From NCBI GenBank assembly GCA_017522255.1, contig JAFWZP010000065.1:1-37727 (forward strand): 37,727 nucleotides of DNA, read 5' to 3'. Below, piece after piece: positions 1 through 7,821 of the stretch (position 1 is its first letter; each line of letters begins with the position of its first letter). Below the pieces are notes generated by a model. It saw only the letters and a program-made list of their open reading frames with translations, searched no databases and was not told where the DNA came from. The translations under genes and the position numbers were made by a program. The stretch comes from Bacteroidales bacterium (lineage in GTDB: Bacteria > Bacteroidota > Bacteroidia > Bacteroidales > P3).

Positions 1-26
1 AGTTCTTTTTATACCACTCTAGAGTC

Positions 27-110
27 AAAATCTTCCTCAGGACGTTGTTGAATTTTCCTCGCGTAGTTGTTCGAACAACATCACGACAATGATAAAATTT
101 CCTCACGATG
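27..110 (+). repeat. Short interspersed repeat, TTTTCCTCRCGA family, locus 1
   Basis: Three related words lie in one orientation: AAAATCTTCCTCAGGACG at 27-44, AATTTTCCTCGCG at 51-63 and AAAATTTCCTCACGATG at 94-110. Between them is a 14-bp perfect palindrome, GTTGTTCGAACAAC, at 66-79. The same core recurs near 16.8 kb (opposite strand) and 25.7 kb, always between genes. Function unknown. Confidence 0.6.
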
Positions 111-174
111 ATATGTTCACTCTCTCATTCCAACGACATACTTTAGAAACATTTACCCGAAAACATATTATAAA

Positions 175-369
175 GGCAATTTCTAAAAATTGCTTTGCAG
201 GTGATTTGCGAGTTTTTGCCAAAAAGATTTCTACTTTCTTTTGATTGAGCATAGCGGGCTATGCGATTGAAAAAGAAATAGAAATAGTTCGGTAAAAAAC
301 GCAAAGCACGCAAAAGTTTAAAAAATAATTCTTCTAAATTACTGAAACGTGGAATTTTTAGAAGTTGCC
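175..369. repeat. Imperfect inverted-repeat element, about 195 bp (MITE-like or long hairpin)
   Basis: The ends are inverted copies: GGCAATTTCTAAAAATTGC at 175-193 and GGAATTTTTAGAAGTTGCC at 351-369 match at 17 of 19 positions when one is reverse-complemented. Inside, the arms continue to resemble each other (TTTGCG followed by a T-rich stretch, then ATTTCTA and TTTC, then GCATAGC). The centre is a small hairpin, GCATAG-CGGG-CTATGC, at 249-264. The right arm carries about 30 extra bases. There is no transposase, so this is a non-autonomous element or a structured repeat. The minus-strand reading frame across it is probably incidental. Confidence 0.6.
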
Positions 370-439
370 TAAAATTTAGAAGCAAGGAAAATAAATAAAT
401 TGAATAAACGTTAGATAGCAAACAAAACTGAAAAAAGAG

Positions 440-1276
440 ATGATAAAAACAAACTACCATACACACTCGTGCTACTGCGACGGCAAAGGAAAGATTAGAG
501 AATATATAGAAACAGCTATAAGCAAAGGCTTTACACACTTAGGCTTTTCGGGGCATGCTCCTGTGCCTTTCGACAACACCTTTGCTATATCACAAAACGA
601 ATATAAGAACTACTGCAACGAAATATCCCTACTAAAAGAAGAATACAGAGATAGAATAAAGATATTTCTTGGATTGGAAATAGACTATATTCCCGGCATA
701 CTAGACAATTTTTCAACACTTATCAACGAAGGCAATTTGGATTACTGCATTGGGTCGGTACACTTAGTAAACAAAAACAATGACAATAATTTATGGTTTA
801 TTGACGGCAACAAACAAGAAACCTACGATGAGGGACTGAATCGAGTGTTTGGTGGCGATATAAAAACTGCTGTTAAAGCCTTTTTCAGGCAAACCAACGA
901 CATGCTTGTATCTCAACGCCCTGACATTTTAGGACACTTCAACAAAGTGGTGATGCACAACAAAGAACGCTATTTCAAGAGTTCGGATAAATGGTTTATC
1001 GATTTGGTATGCGAAACCTTAGAGATAGTAAAAAGTACAGGTTGTGTGTGCGAAATAAACACTCGTGGACTATACAAAGGTAGATATAATGACTATTATC
1101 CCTCTAAAGACATAATACATATTATGAATACAATGGAGATACCCGTTGTAGTATCTACCGACGCACATTGTCCCGACGACCTCGATAAATACGAAGGCGT
1201 ATTTGAGTTTTTAAAAGCAATAAATTATCGCCATGTGGTGTACCTTGATAAAATATGGCGAGAAATAGTTTTTTAA
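440..1276 (+). CDS. PHP-domain histidinol phosphatase-like phosphoesterase
   Basis: This 278-residue protein belongs to the PHP metal-dependent phosphoesterase superfamily. The closest functional type is the HisJ/HisK-like histidinol-phosphatase, which removes phosphate from L-histidinol phosphate in histidine synthesis. Visible metal-site motifs are the N-terminal NYHTHSCYCDGKG (H7, H9), FSGHAPVP near residue 37, GLEIDY, CIGSVHLV, RPDILGHF, and STDAHCPDD near residues 239-247. The length suits the HisJ family. It has no signal peptide, so it is cytoplasmic. The ATG at 440 directly precedes the first PHP motif, and no upstream start is needed. No other his gene is visible in the window, so the exact substrate is inferred from family resemblance. 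It is followed by the sulP promoter and is probably not co-transcribed with it. Confidence 0.85.
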   Translation: MIKTNYHTHSCYCDGKGKIREYIETAISKGFTHLGFSGHAPVPFDNTFAISQNEYKNYCNEISLLKEEYRDRIKIFLGLEIDYIPGILDNFSTLINEGNLDYCIGSVHLVNKNNDNNLWFIDGNKQETYDEGLNRVFGGDIKTAVKAFFRQTNDMLVSQRPDILGHFNKVVMHNKERYFKSSDKWFIDLVCETLEIVKSTGCVCEINTRGLYKGRYNDYYPSKDIIHIMNTMEIPVVVSTDAHCPDDLDKYEGVFEFLKAINYRHVVYLDKIWREIVF

Positions 1277-1299
1277 TAAACAAAAAAAGCGTATCTTTG
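1269..1299 (+). promoter_or_regulatory. Predicted Bacteroidetes-type promoter for the SulP gene
   Basis: A perfect TAnnTTTG -7 element (TATCTTTG, 1292-1299) lies 17-19 bp after a T-run (1269-1274) that can serve as a weak -33 element. Transcription would start near 1306, leaving an unusually long leader of about 130 nt before the ATG at 1435. I see no clear riboswitch fold in that leader. Confidence 0.55.
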
Positions 1300-1434
1300 C
1301 ACAAGTGTTCGAATGTACAATAGACGTTATATTCATCTTATATTCAAAAGACTATAAAGAAAAAATAATGATTTATCGGCATTCGATTTATTATTAAAAA
1401 CAATTACAAAATACAAAAACAAACAAAAATTGAT

Positions 1435-3144
1435 ATGAGTTTTATATCTACAAAAAATTTAAAAGGAGATATTTTCGGGGGTATAACGGCCGGTATAGTT
1501 GCCTTGCCATTGGCATTGGCATTCGGTATTCAAGCCTTTGGAGGCATCAACGACCCCGCAGCTAGTTCGATAGGAGCATTGGCAGGATTGGTAGGCGCCA
1601 CAATGTTAGGTTTTTTTGCAGCCTTATTTGGTGGCACACATTCTCAAATCAGCGGACCTACCGGACCTATGACAGTTATCACAGCTACCTTGATTTCGGG
1701 AGTATGGGCCTCGTCGGCAAATCCTAGTATATCAGAAGTGCTTATCTCTATGTCGTTAGCCGGCATATTCTGCGGATTGTTTCAAATACTATTTGGCACA
1801 ATCAAGATAGGTAAATACGTACGCTATATCCCCTACCCTGTGCTTTCGGGTTTTATGAGCGGTATAGGTGTTATCATTATCTTACAACAAATATACCCAT
1901 TGTTTGGTCTCAAATCACCTGTATTAGTGGTGGATATGATTACGCAACTACCGTCTCGTATACAAGAAGGATTTAACTTTGTAGCCTTATTATTAGGTTT
2001 AGGCACTATAGCAATCATATACCTATTCCCTTTTATAACAAAAAAAGTACCTTCAACATTGGTGGCTCTTATTATTATCAGCGTGGTTTCGATATTTATC
2101 AACTTTCCTTCACGCCTCACTATTGGCGATATTCCATCGGGATTTCCAATGCCATTCTTTGCCAAAGAAGGTATCGACTTGGGCGGCATTGATTGGATGA
2201 CAGTACTTAAAGCATCTATCATACCAGGCCTTACATTGGCCGGCTTAGGTTCTATAGACACTTTATTGACATCTGTTGTGGCTGACAATATTACCAAAAC
2301 AAAACACAATAGCAACAAAGAACTTATCGGACAAGGTATAGGTAACATGATAGCAGGTTTGTTCTGTGGTTTATCCGGAGCCGGTGCAACTATGCGTACT
2401 GTAGTGAATGTAAAAAGTGGTGGACGCACTCAAATATCGGGTATGATACACTCGTTATTACTATTAGCGATATTATTGGGATTAGGCTCTTTAGTAAAAT
2501 ATGTGCCACTTTCTGTATTAGCCGGTATCCTCATCACCGTAGGTTGGGGTATTATCGACTTTAAAGGCTTCAAAGATTTGCTCAAAATACCACGTGCCGA
2601 TGCTGTAGTTCTTCTTACTGTATTCTTCCTTACCGTATTTGTTGATTTACTTGTAGCAGTAGGTATAGGTATGGTAATAGCTTGTGTGCTATTTATGAAA
2701 CGCGCCGGCGATTTGGTAGAAGAAAGCTATCAATCGGGCGAAATATCCAACTTCGACAAAGAATCGCCATGGGCCGATGAACATGGAATACCAGAAGATA
2801 TACGTCATCAAATATATATTCAACGTCTTAATGGTCCTATTTTCTTTGGTTCCATCACCCGTTTCCAAGAAGTTATGCACGATGTACCTGATGATGTAAA
2901 AATTGTCATCATACGCATGAGACTTGTATCGTTTATGGATCAATCGGGACTTTATGCTATGGAAACAGCCATAAAAGACTTACAAGCACAAGGCATAACA
3001 GTGTTGATGACAATAATACAACCACAACCCATGTATATGCTTAAAAACATGAATCTTATACCCGATGTAGTACCCGAAGAAAACACATTCAAAAGTTTTG
3101 AAGAATGTACTGTTTTCTTGAAGAATTACTTCGAGAATAAATAA
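1435..3144 (+). CDS. SulP-family inorganic anion transporter with STAS domain
   Basis: This 569-residue inner-membrane protein has the standard SLC26/SulP layout. Many hydrophobic helices fill roughly residues 10-420, followed by a cytoplasmic STAS domain at about 455-560. Family signatures include the GGITAGIVALPLALAFG region near residue 15, GGTHSQISGPTGPMTV, and the FMDQSGLYAM loop of the STAS domain, which corresponds to the conserved D-x-SG motif. SulP proteins carry sulfate, bicarbonate or other anions, often coupled to Na+ or H+. The sequence alone does not settle the substrate, and no carbonic anhydrase or sulfate-assimilation gene is adjacent. Length is normal and the frame intact. 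It sits between its own promoter and the ilvE promoter, so it is probably monocistronic. Confidence 0.9.
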   Translation: MSFISTKNLKGDIFGGITAGIVALPLALAFGIQAFGGINDPAASSIGALAGLVGATMLGFFAALFGGTHSQISGPTGPMTVITATLISGVWASSANPSISEVLISMSLAGIFCGLFQILFGTIKIGKYVRYIPYPVLSGFMSGIGVIIILQQIYPLFGLKSPVLVVDMITQLPSRIQEGFNFVALLLGLGTIAIIYLFPFITKKVPSTLVALIIISVVSIFINFPSRLTIGDIPSGFPMPFFAKEGIDLGGIDWMTVLKASIIPGLTLAGLGSIDTLLTSVVADNITKTKHNSNKELIGQGIGNMIAGLFCGLSGAGATMRTVVNVKSGGRTQISGMIHSLLLLAILLGLGSLVKYVPLSVLAGILITVGWGIIDFKGFKDLLKIPRADAVVLLTVFFLTVFVDLLVAVGIGMVIACVLFMKRAGDLVEESYQSGEISNFDKESPWADEHGIPEDIRHQIYIQRLNGPIFFGSITRFQEVMHDVPDDVKIVIIRMRLVSFMDQSGLYAMETAIKDLQAQGITVLMTIIQPQPMYMLKNMNLIPDVVPEENTFKSFEECTVFLKNYFENK

Positions 3145-3205
3145 TAAAAAATAACATATTGATATATAACATATTGCAAAGAACAAAATAATTAATTTGC
3201 AATAT

Positions 3206-3239
3206 TTTGTCAATAATCGGAAAAAAAATTGTAACTTCG
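3206..3239 (+). promoter_or_regulatory. Predicted promoter for ilvE
   Basis: TTTG at 3206-3209 and TAACTTCG at 3232-3239 (one mismatch to TAnnTTTG) are separated by 22 bp. Transcription would begin near 3246, downstream of the TTG at 3207 that opens the longest frame. This supports the ATG at 3282 as the true start. Confidence 0.5.
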
Positions 3240-3281
3240 TACTTCGAAACAAAACAAGTAAATAATATAAAAACACGTATT

Positions 3282-4298
3282 ATGAATAATATAGATTGGA
3301 AAAACCTTCCATTTGGTTACATGAAAACGGATTACAACGTTCGTTGTTATTACCGTGATGGAAAATGGGGTAAAATAGAAACTTCTTCTTCAGAAGAAAT
3401 ATCTATTCACATGGCAGCAACATGCTTGCACTATGGTCAAGAAGCATTCGAAGGCTTAAAAGCTTTCCGTTGCAAAGATGGTAAAATCCGCATCTTCCGT
3501 TTGGAAGAAAATGCAGCACGTTTGCAAAGCACTTGTCGCGGTATTATGATGCCTGAATTGCCAACAGAATTGTTCCGCGAAATGTGTATACAAGTTATCA
3601 AAATGAACGAAAGATTCTTACCTCCTTATGGCGAAGGTGCTTCTTTGTATTTGCGTCCATTATTGATAGGAACAGGTGCTCAAGTAGGTGTAAAACCTGC
3701 TAACGAATACTTGTTTATGATTTTTGTTACCCCTGTAGGACCATACTTCAAAGGTGGTTTTATGGCAAACCCATACGTTATAACTCGCAAATACGACCGT
3801 TCTGCTCCTCTTGGAACAGGTGTCTACAAAGTGGGTGGTAACTATGCAGCCAGCTTGCGTGCTCATACCGAAGCATGTGCAGGTGGACAATACGCATGCG
3901 AATTTTACTTAGACGCTAAAGAAAAGAAATACATCGACGAAGCAGGTGCAGCCAACTTCTTTGGTATCAAAAACGATACTTACATCACTCCTGAATCGAC
4001 TTCTATCCTACCTTCTATCACCAACAAGAGCTTGATGCAATTAGCACAAGACATGGGTATGAAAGTAGAACGTCGCCCAATAGCTATCGAAGAACTTGCC
4101 ACTTTCGAAGAAGCCGGTGCTTGCGGTACTGCTGCAGTTATCAGCCCTATCGAACGTGTTGATGACCCCGAAATGGGAACATCATACAACTTCGGTAAAG
4201 AACCGGGTCCATGGTCGAAGAAATTGTACGAACGTCTACGTGGTATCCAACTTGGCGAATGCGAAGACGTACACAATTGGAATACTGTTATAGACTAA
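3282..4298 (+). CDS. ilvE: Branched-chain amino acid aminotransferase
   Basis: This is a 338-residue fold-type IV PLP enzyme that interconverts valine, leucine and isoleucine with their 2-oxo acids, using glutamate/2-oxoglutarate. Typical features are YGQEAFEGLKAF near residue 51, LYLRPLLIGTG near 122, the Schiff-base lysine K183 in GVYKVGGNYAAS, and EEAGACGTAAVISPI near the C-terminus. The frame is open upstream to a TTG at 3207, but the ATG at 3282 is chosen for two reasons. The protein then begins with MNNIDWKNLPFGYMKTDYN, close to the family N-terminus, and the predicted promoter lies inside the extension. It is followed by a strong hairpin terminator and converges on uvrA. No other ilv or leu genes are nearby. 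Confidence 0.93.
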   Translation: MNNIDWKNLPFGYMKTDYNVRCYYRDGKWGKIETSSSEEISIHMAATCLHYGQEAFEGLKAFRCKDGKIRIFRLEENAARLQSTCRGIMMPELPTELFREMCIQVIKMNERFLPPYGEGASLYLRPLLIGTGAQVGVKPANEYLFMIFVTPVGPYFKGGFMANPYVITRKYDRSAPLGTGVYKVGGNYAASLRAHTEACAGGQYACEFYLDAKEKKYIDEAGAANFFGIKNDTYITPESTSILPSITNKSLMQLAQDMGMKVERRPIAIEELATFEEAGACGTAAVISPIERVDDPEMGTSYNFGKEPGPWSKKLYERLRGIQLGECEDVHNWNTVID

Positions 4299-4327
4299 TT
4301 TTATTTTTAATAGTATAATAAAGTAAT

Positions 4328-4366
4328 AAAAATAGGAGCTTACATTTATGTAGCTCCTATTTTTTT
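4328..4366 (+). terminator. Intrinsic terminator between convergent ilvE and uvrA
   Basis: AATAGGAGC and GCTCCTATT form the lower stem, with TACAT/ATGTA above and a single bulged T. The stem is followed by seven Ts on the plus strand and preceded by a run of As, so it can work in both directions. Confidence 0.85.
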
Positions 4367-4399
4367 ATACTCATCGCAATAATACTATTTTTTTCATAA

Positions 4400-7213
4400 C
4401 TACAATTTTCCTTTCAAATACTTACCGGTATACGACTCGGCACATTGCACCAACTGCTCCGGAGTGCCTTGAAACACCACTTCACCCCCATTGTTTCCTC
4501 CTTCCGGTCCCATATCTATAATCCAATCTGCCGTTTTTATAATATCAGGGTGATGCTCTATAACCACTATCGAATGGCCATTGTACAACAATGTATCAAA
4601 AGCTTTAAGCAGTTTTTTTATATCATGGAAATGTAATCCGGTGCTAGGCTCATCAAAGATAAAGATTTTTGGCTTATCTGACGCTCCTTTTATTAAATAT
4701 GATGCCAACTTGATACGCTGTGCTTCGCCACCACTAAGCGAACTGGAAGCCTGCCCCATCTTCAAATATCCCAAACCAACATCTTGCAGAGGTTTCAAAC
4801 GTTCTACCACACGTTGTGGAGCAGCACCACCATCTTGAGCAAAGAAATCGATAGCTTGGTCGATAGTCATATCCAATATTTCACTTATATTCTTACCGTT
4901 ATATAGTATTTCAAGTACCTCTTCCTTATATCTGGAACCATGACATTCTTCGCACACCAAATGGACATCGGCCATAAACTGCATACCAATAGTTACCACA
5001 CCCTCGCCTTGACACACTTCGCAACGTCCACCTTCTACATTAAAAGAAAAATATCCGGCTTTGTAGCCTCGTGATTTAGCCAAAGGCTGCATAGCATATA
5101 TTTGACGTATCTCATCGAACGCCTTGGTGTAGCTGGCAGGATTGGAACGCGATGAGCGACCTATGGGATTTTGGTCGATAAGTTCAACACCGGTTATTCG
5201 CGACAAATTGCCCGATATGCCACTACATTTACCCACATAATCGTTGGCACCATCAAAACGTTTTTGCAGCACATCGTAAAGCACATGTTTGATAAGCGAT
5301 GTTTTGCCCGAACCACTAACACCCGTTACCACCACCATATTTTGCAACGGTATACTCACATCTATGTTTTTGAGGTTGTTTTCCCATGCCCCTTCTATGG
5401 TTATATGATCTATTGCTTTTCGTCGCAATGTGGGCACTTCTATACACTCCTCACCCTTGAGATATGCAGCTGTGAGAGATTTCGACTTCTTGCCAATAAG
5501 CTGCTTGTAGTTACCTTCAAACACCACTTCGCCACCCAATCTACCGGCGTATGGTCCTATATCTATAATATAATCGGCAGCTTGTATAATCTCTTCATCG
5601 TGTTCTACCACTATCACGGTGTTGCCCAAATCCCTCAGTTGCTTAAGCACCTTTATCAAACGCTCGGTATCGCGAGAGTGAAGTCCGATGCTTGGCTCAT
5701 CTAATATATAAGTAGACCCTACCAGCGAACTACCCAAACTTGTAGCCAAATTGATACGCTGCGACTCTCCTCCCGACAGAGTATTGCTCAACCTATTCAA
5801 TGTAAGATAACCCAGTCCCACATCTAACAAATAGCCCAAACGGTTGTTAAGCTCGATAAGTATACGACGCGACACCTCTTGCTCGTAGTCCGTAAGGTTA
5901 AGATTCTTGACAAACTCGGCCAATTCGCTTACCGGCATAAGCACCAAATCTATTATCGATTTTCCGTTTACTTTTACATATCCGGCATCTTTTCTCAAAC
6001 GTGTACCTTTGCAGTCGGGACATACTGTTTTACCTCTATAACGCGACATCATCACCCTATACTGTATCTTGTACGACTGACTTTCTATCCATTCAAAAAA
6101 GCCATATATACCCGGAAAATTACTATCGCCGTTCCACAACTTATCCAACTGCTCGTCGCTAAGGTCGCAATACGGACGATGGATAGGAAAATCCATCTTG
6201 GCAGCAGCCCTTATCAGTTTGGTTTTCCACTCCCCCATTTTGTCGCCACGCCAACACACCACCGCATCTTCGTATATCGATAGTTTTTTGTTTGGCACCA
6301 CTATATCCTTATCTATACCTATCACACTGCCATATCCCTGACATTTTGAGCATGCTCCGTAAGGATTGTTGAAACTAAAGAAGTTTGGATTGGGTTTTTC
6401 AAACGTCATACCATCGGCTTCAAAACGATTCGAAAAATCGTGGCGTTGCAATGTACCGTCAGTGTTGTGTACCTCCACTATACAGCAACCATTACCCTCA
6501 AAAAAAGCCGTTTGCACCGAATCGGATATACGTATCGATTGCTCTTCATTGGTATGCTTTATGGTCATTCTATCCACTATAAGCAATATATCGGCGCTGG
6601 AACAGCTGTCTGTCCAATTGTCTAACACATCTTCTATGCGTGCCACTTCGCCATCAAAATATACCCTCACAAAGCCCTCTTGCAACAATGTTTTGAGGTA
6701 TTCTTTAGCGTTGTTTTTTTCGCCGGCTATCGGAGCCAAAAACATTATTTTTGTTCCATCGGCAAGAGCCGACACAAAGTCCACCACATCGTTTACCGAA
6801 TGCCTCTTTACTTCGGCACCCGAAATAGGCGAATAGGTTTTACCTATACGGGCGTATAACAGTTTAAGGTATTCATATATCTCGGTTGATGTACCCACCG
6901 TAGAGCGAGGGTTGTTGGTTTTCACCTTTTGCTCTATGGCTATAGCCGGCGATATTCCTTTTATATAGTCGACATCGGGCTTACTCATACGACCCATAAA
7001 CTGGCGTGCATACGAGCTCAAACTTTCCACATATCGGCGTTGACCCTCGGCATACAAGGTATCAAAAGCCAACGACGACTTGCCCGAACCCGACAAGCCG
7101 GTTATAACCACAAGTTTGTTGGACGGTATGGCCACATCGATGTTTTTCAAATTGTTTTCTCTCGCTCCTTTTATGTAGATGTATTTATCTGAGTTTTTGG
7201 AATTTATATCCAT
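4400..7213 (-). CDS. uvrA: Excinuclease ABC subunit A (UvrA)
   Basis: This 937-residue protein is the damage-recognition ATPase of nucleotide excision repair, acting as a dimer with UvrB. It has two ABC modules. Walker A motifs are GLSGSGKSS (39-47) and GVSGSGKTS (631-639), the signatures are LSGGES near 479 and LSGGEA near 826, and the Walker B regions are YILDEPS and FIFDEPS. The C-terminal zinc finger is complete (C731, C734, C754, C757). The first zinc module keeps only C288 and C291: the upstream CxxC pair expected about 24 residues earlier is absent (SNRFEADG instead). A CPDC pair at 398-401 is present. It is last in a gene string behind the TPR and DUF456 genes, with a 72-bp gap and no obvious own promoter. 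Many Bacteroidetes encode two UvrA paralogues, so this could be either. Confidence 0.95.
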   Translation of the reverse strand: MDINSKNSDKYIYIKGARENNLKNIDVAIPSNKLVVITGLSGSGKSSLAFDTLYAEGQRRYVESLSSYARQFMGRMSKPDVDYIKGISPAIAIEQKVKTNNPRSTVGTSTEIYEYLKLLYARIGKTYSPISGAEVKRHSVNDVVDFVSALADGTKIMFLAPIAGEKNNAKEYLKTLLQEGFVRVYFDGEVARIEDVLDNWTDSCSSADILLIVDRMTIKHTNEEQSIRISDSVQTAFFEGNGCCIVEVHNTDGTLQRHDFSNRFEADGMTFEKPNPNFFSFNNPYGACSKCQGYGSVIGIDKDIVVPNKKLSIYEDAVVCWRGDKMGEWKTKLIRAAAKMDFPIHRPYCDLSDEQLDKLWNGDSNFPGIYGFFEWIESQSYKIQYRVMMSRYRGKTVCPDCKGTRLRKDAGYVKVNGKSIIDLVLMPVSELAEFVKNLNLTDYEQEVSRRILIELNNRLGYLLDVGLGYLTLNRLSNTLSGGESQRINLATSLGSSLVGSTYILDEPSIGLHSRDTERLIKVLKQLRDLGNTVIVVEHDEEIIQAADYIIDIGPYAGRLGGEVVFEGNYKQLIGKKSKSLTAAYLKGEECIEVPTLRRKAIDHITIEGAWENNLKNIDVSIPLQNMVVVTGVSGSGKTSLIKHVLYDVLQKRFDGANDYVGKCSGISGNLSRITGVELIDQNPIGRSSRSNPASYTKAFDEIRQIYAMQPLAKSRGYKAGYFSFNVEGGRCEVCQGEGVVTIGMQFMADVHLVCEECHGSRYKEEVLEILYNGKNISEILDMTIDQAIDFFAQDGGAAPQRVVERLKPLQDVGLGYLKMGQASSSLSGGEAQRIKLASYLIKGASDKPKIFIFDEPSTGLHFHDIKKLLKAFDTLLYNGHSIVVIEHHPDIIKTADWIIDMGPEGGNNGGEVVFQGTPEQLVQCAESYTGKYLKGKL

Positions 7214-7285
7214 AAGTTTGTTTTAATGGTTTATTTAATCAAAAACAAATCGAGGTATATTTATGACAACAATTTTCTGTTTTTT

Positions 7286-7801
7286 TTAAAAACAATAAGC
7301 TATCACATCTTTCGACACATATACTATAACCACTATACCATATATTATCTTAATGAAAGTTCCGGCCAAAAATCCTAAAAAAGACCCTATTGCCGAGCGG
7401 AAAGCATTTTCGCTATTGCCGGCCATTATTTCGCCTATATATGCACCAACAAATGGTCCCAATATTATACCTCCTATTCCAAAAGGACCTATCACCACTC
7501 CCAACAATGGTAGCACCAATATAGATACTATCAAGCCTATGGTGCTACCTCGCACACCCATTTTGGTACCGCCAAGTTTTTTGGTGCCATATATGGGTAT
7601 TACATAATCCAACACCGTTATCACTGCACAAAAAAACCCCATCACCAAAATAAAAACTGTGGTATATTTCATTTCGGGAATAAAAAACAGTAACAACAAA
7701 GCTATAAAACTCAACGGAGTGCCGGGTATTCCCGGTATTATGGCTCCCAAAAAACCTACTATTGCCAACACCACTGCTATAATAATCAATGTAGTATTCA
7801 T
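7286..7801 (-). CDS. DUF456 family membrane protein
   Basis: This 171-residue, very hydrophobic protein has glycine-rich helices and small loops. Typical DUF456 features are GFLGAIIPGIPGTPLSF at residues 17-33, a central LDYVIPIYGTKKLGGTKMG segment, and the repeated glycine-rich LGPFVGAYIGE and GSFLGFLAGTFIK segments. It likely spans the inner membrane four to six times. The family is widespread but has no established function. It starts 20 bp after the stop of the TPR protein gene, so the two are probably co-transcribed, with uvrA following. The family assignment is from recognisable motifs; any role is unknown. Confidence 0.8.
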   Translation of the reverse strand: MNTTLIIIAVVLAIVGFLGAIIPGIPGTPLSFIALLLLFFIPEMKYTTVFILVMGFFCAVITVLDYVIPIYGTKKLGGTKMGVRGSTIGLIVSILVLPLLGVVIGPFGIGGIILGPFVGAYIGEIMAGNSENAFRSAIGSFLGFLAGTFIKIIYGIVVIVYVSKDVIAYCF

Positions 7802-7821
7802 AATATTATATTTTTAAGGTT

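Noticed and set aside
143-538. 131-codon minus-strand frame upstream of the PHP gene
   Set aside because: It overlaps the start of a clear PHP gene, is rich in Phe/Leu/Tyr from AT-rich DNA, and lies across the inverted-repeat element, so it is probably a repeat-derived frame.
1300-1434. Riboswitch in the long SulP leader
   Set aside because: The 130-nt leader shows no stable stem or known aptamer pattern by eye.
1833-2429. 198-codon frame antisense to the SulP gene
   Set aside because: It mirrors a well-supported transporter gene and its composition is explained by that gene's codons.
3207-3281. 25-residue N-terminal extension of IlvE from a TTG
   Set aside because: It contains the predicted promoter, and the normal family start is the ATG at 3282.
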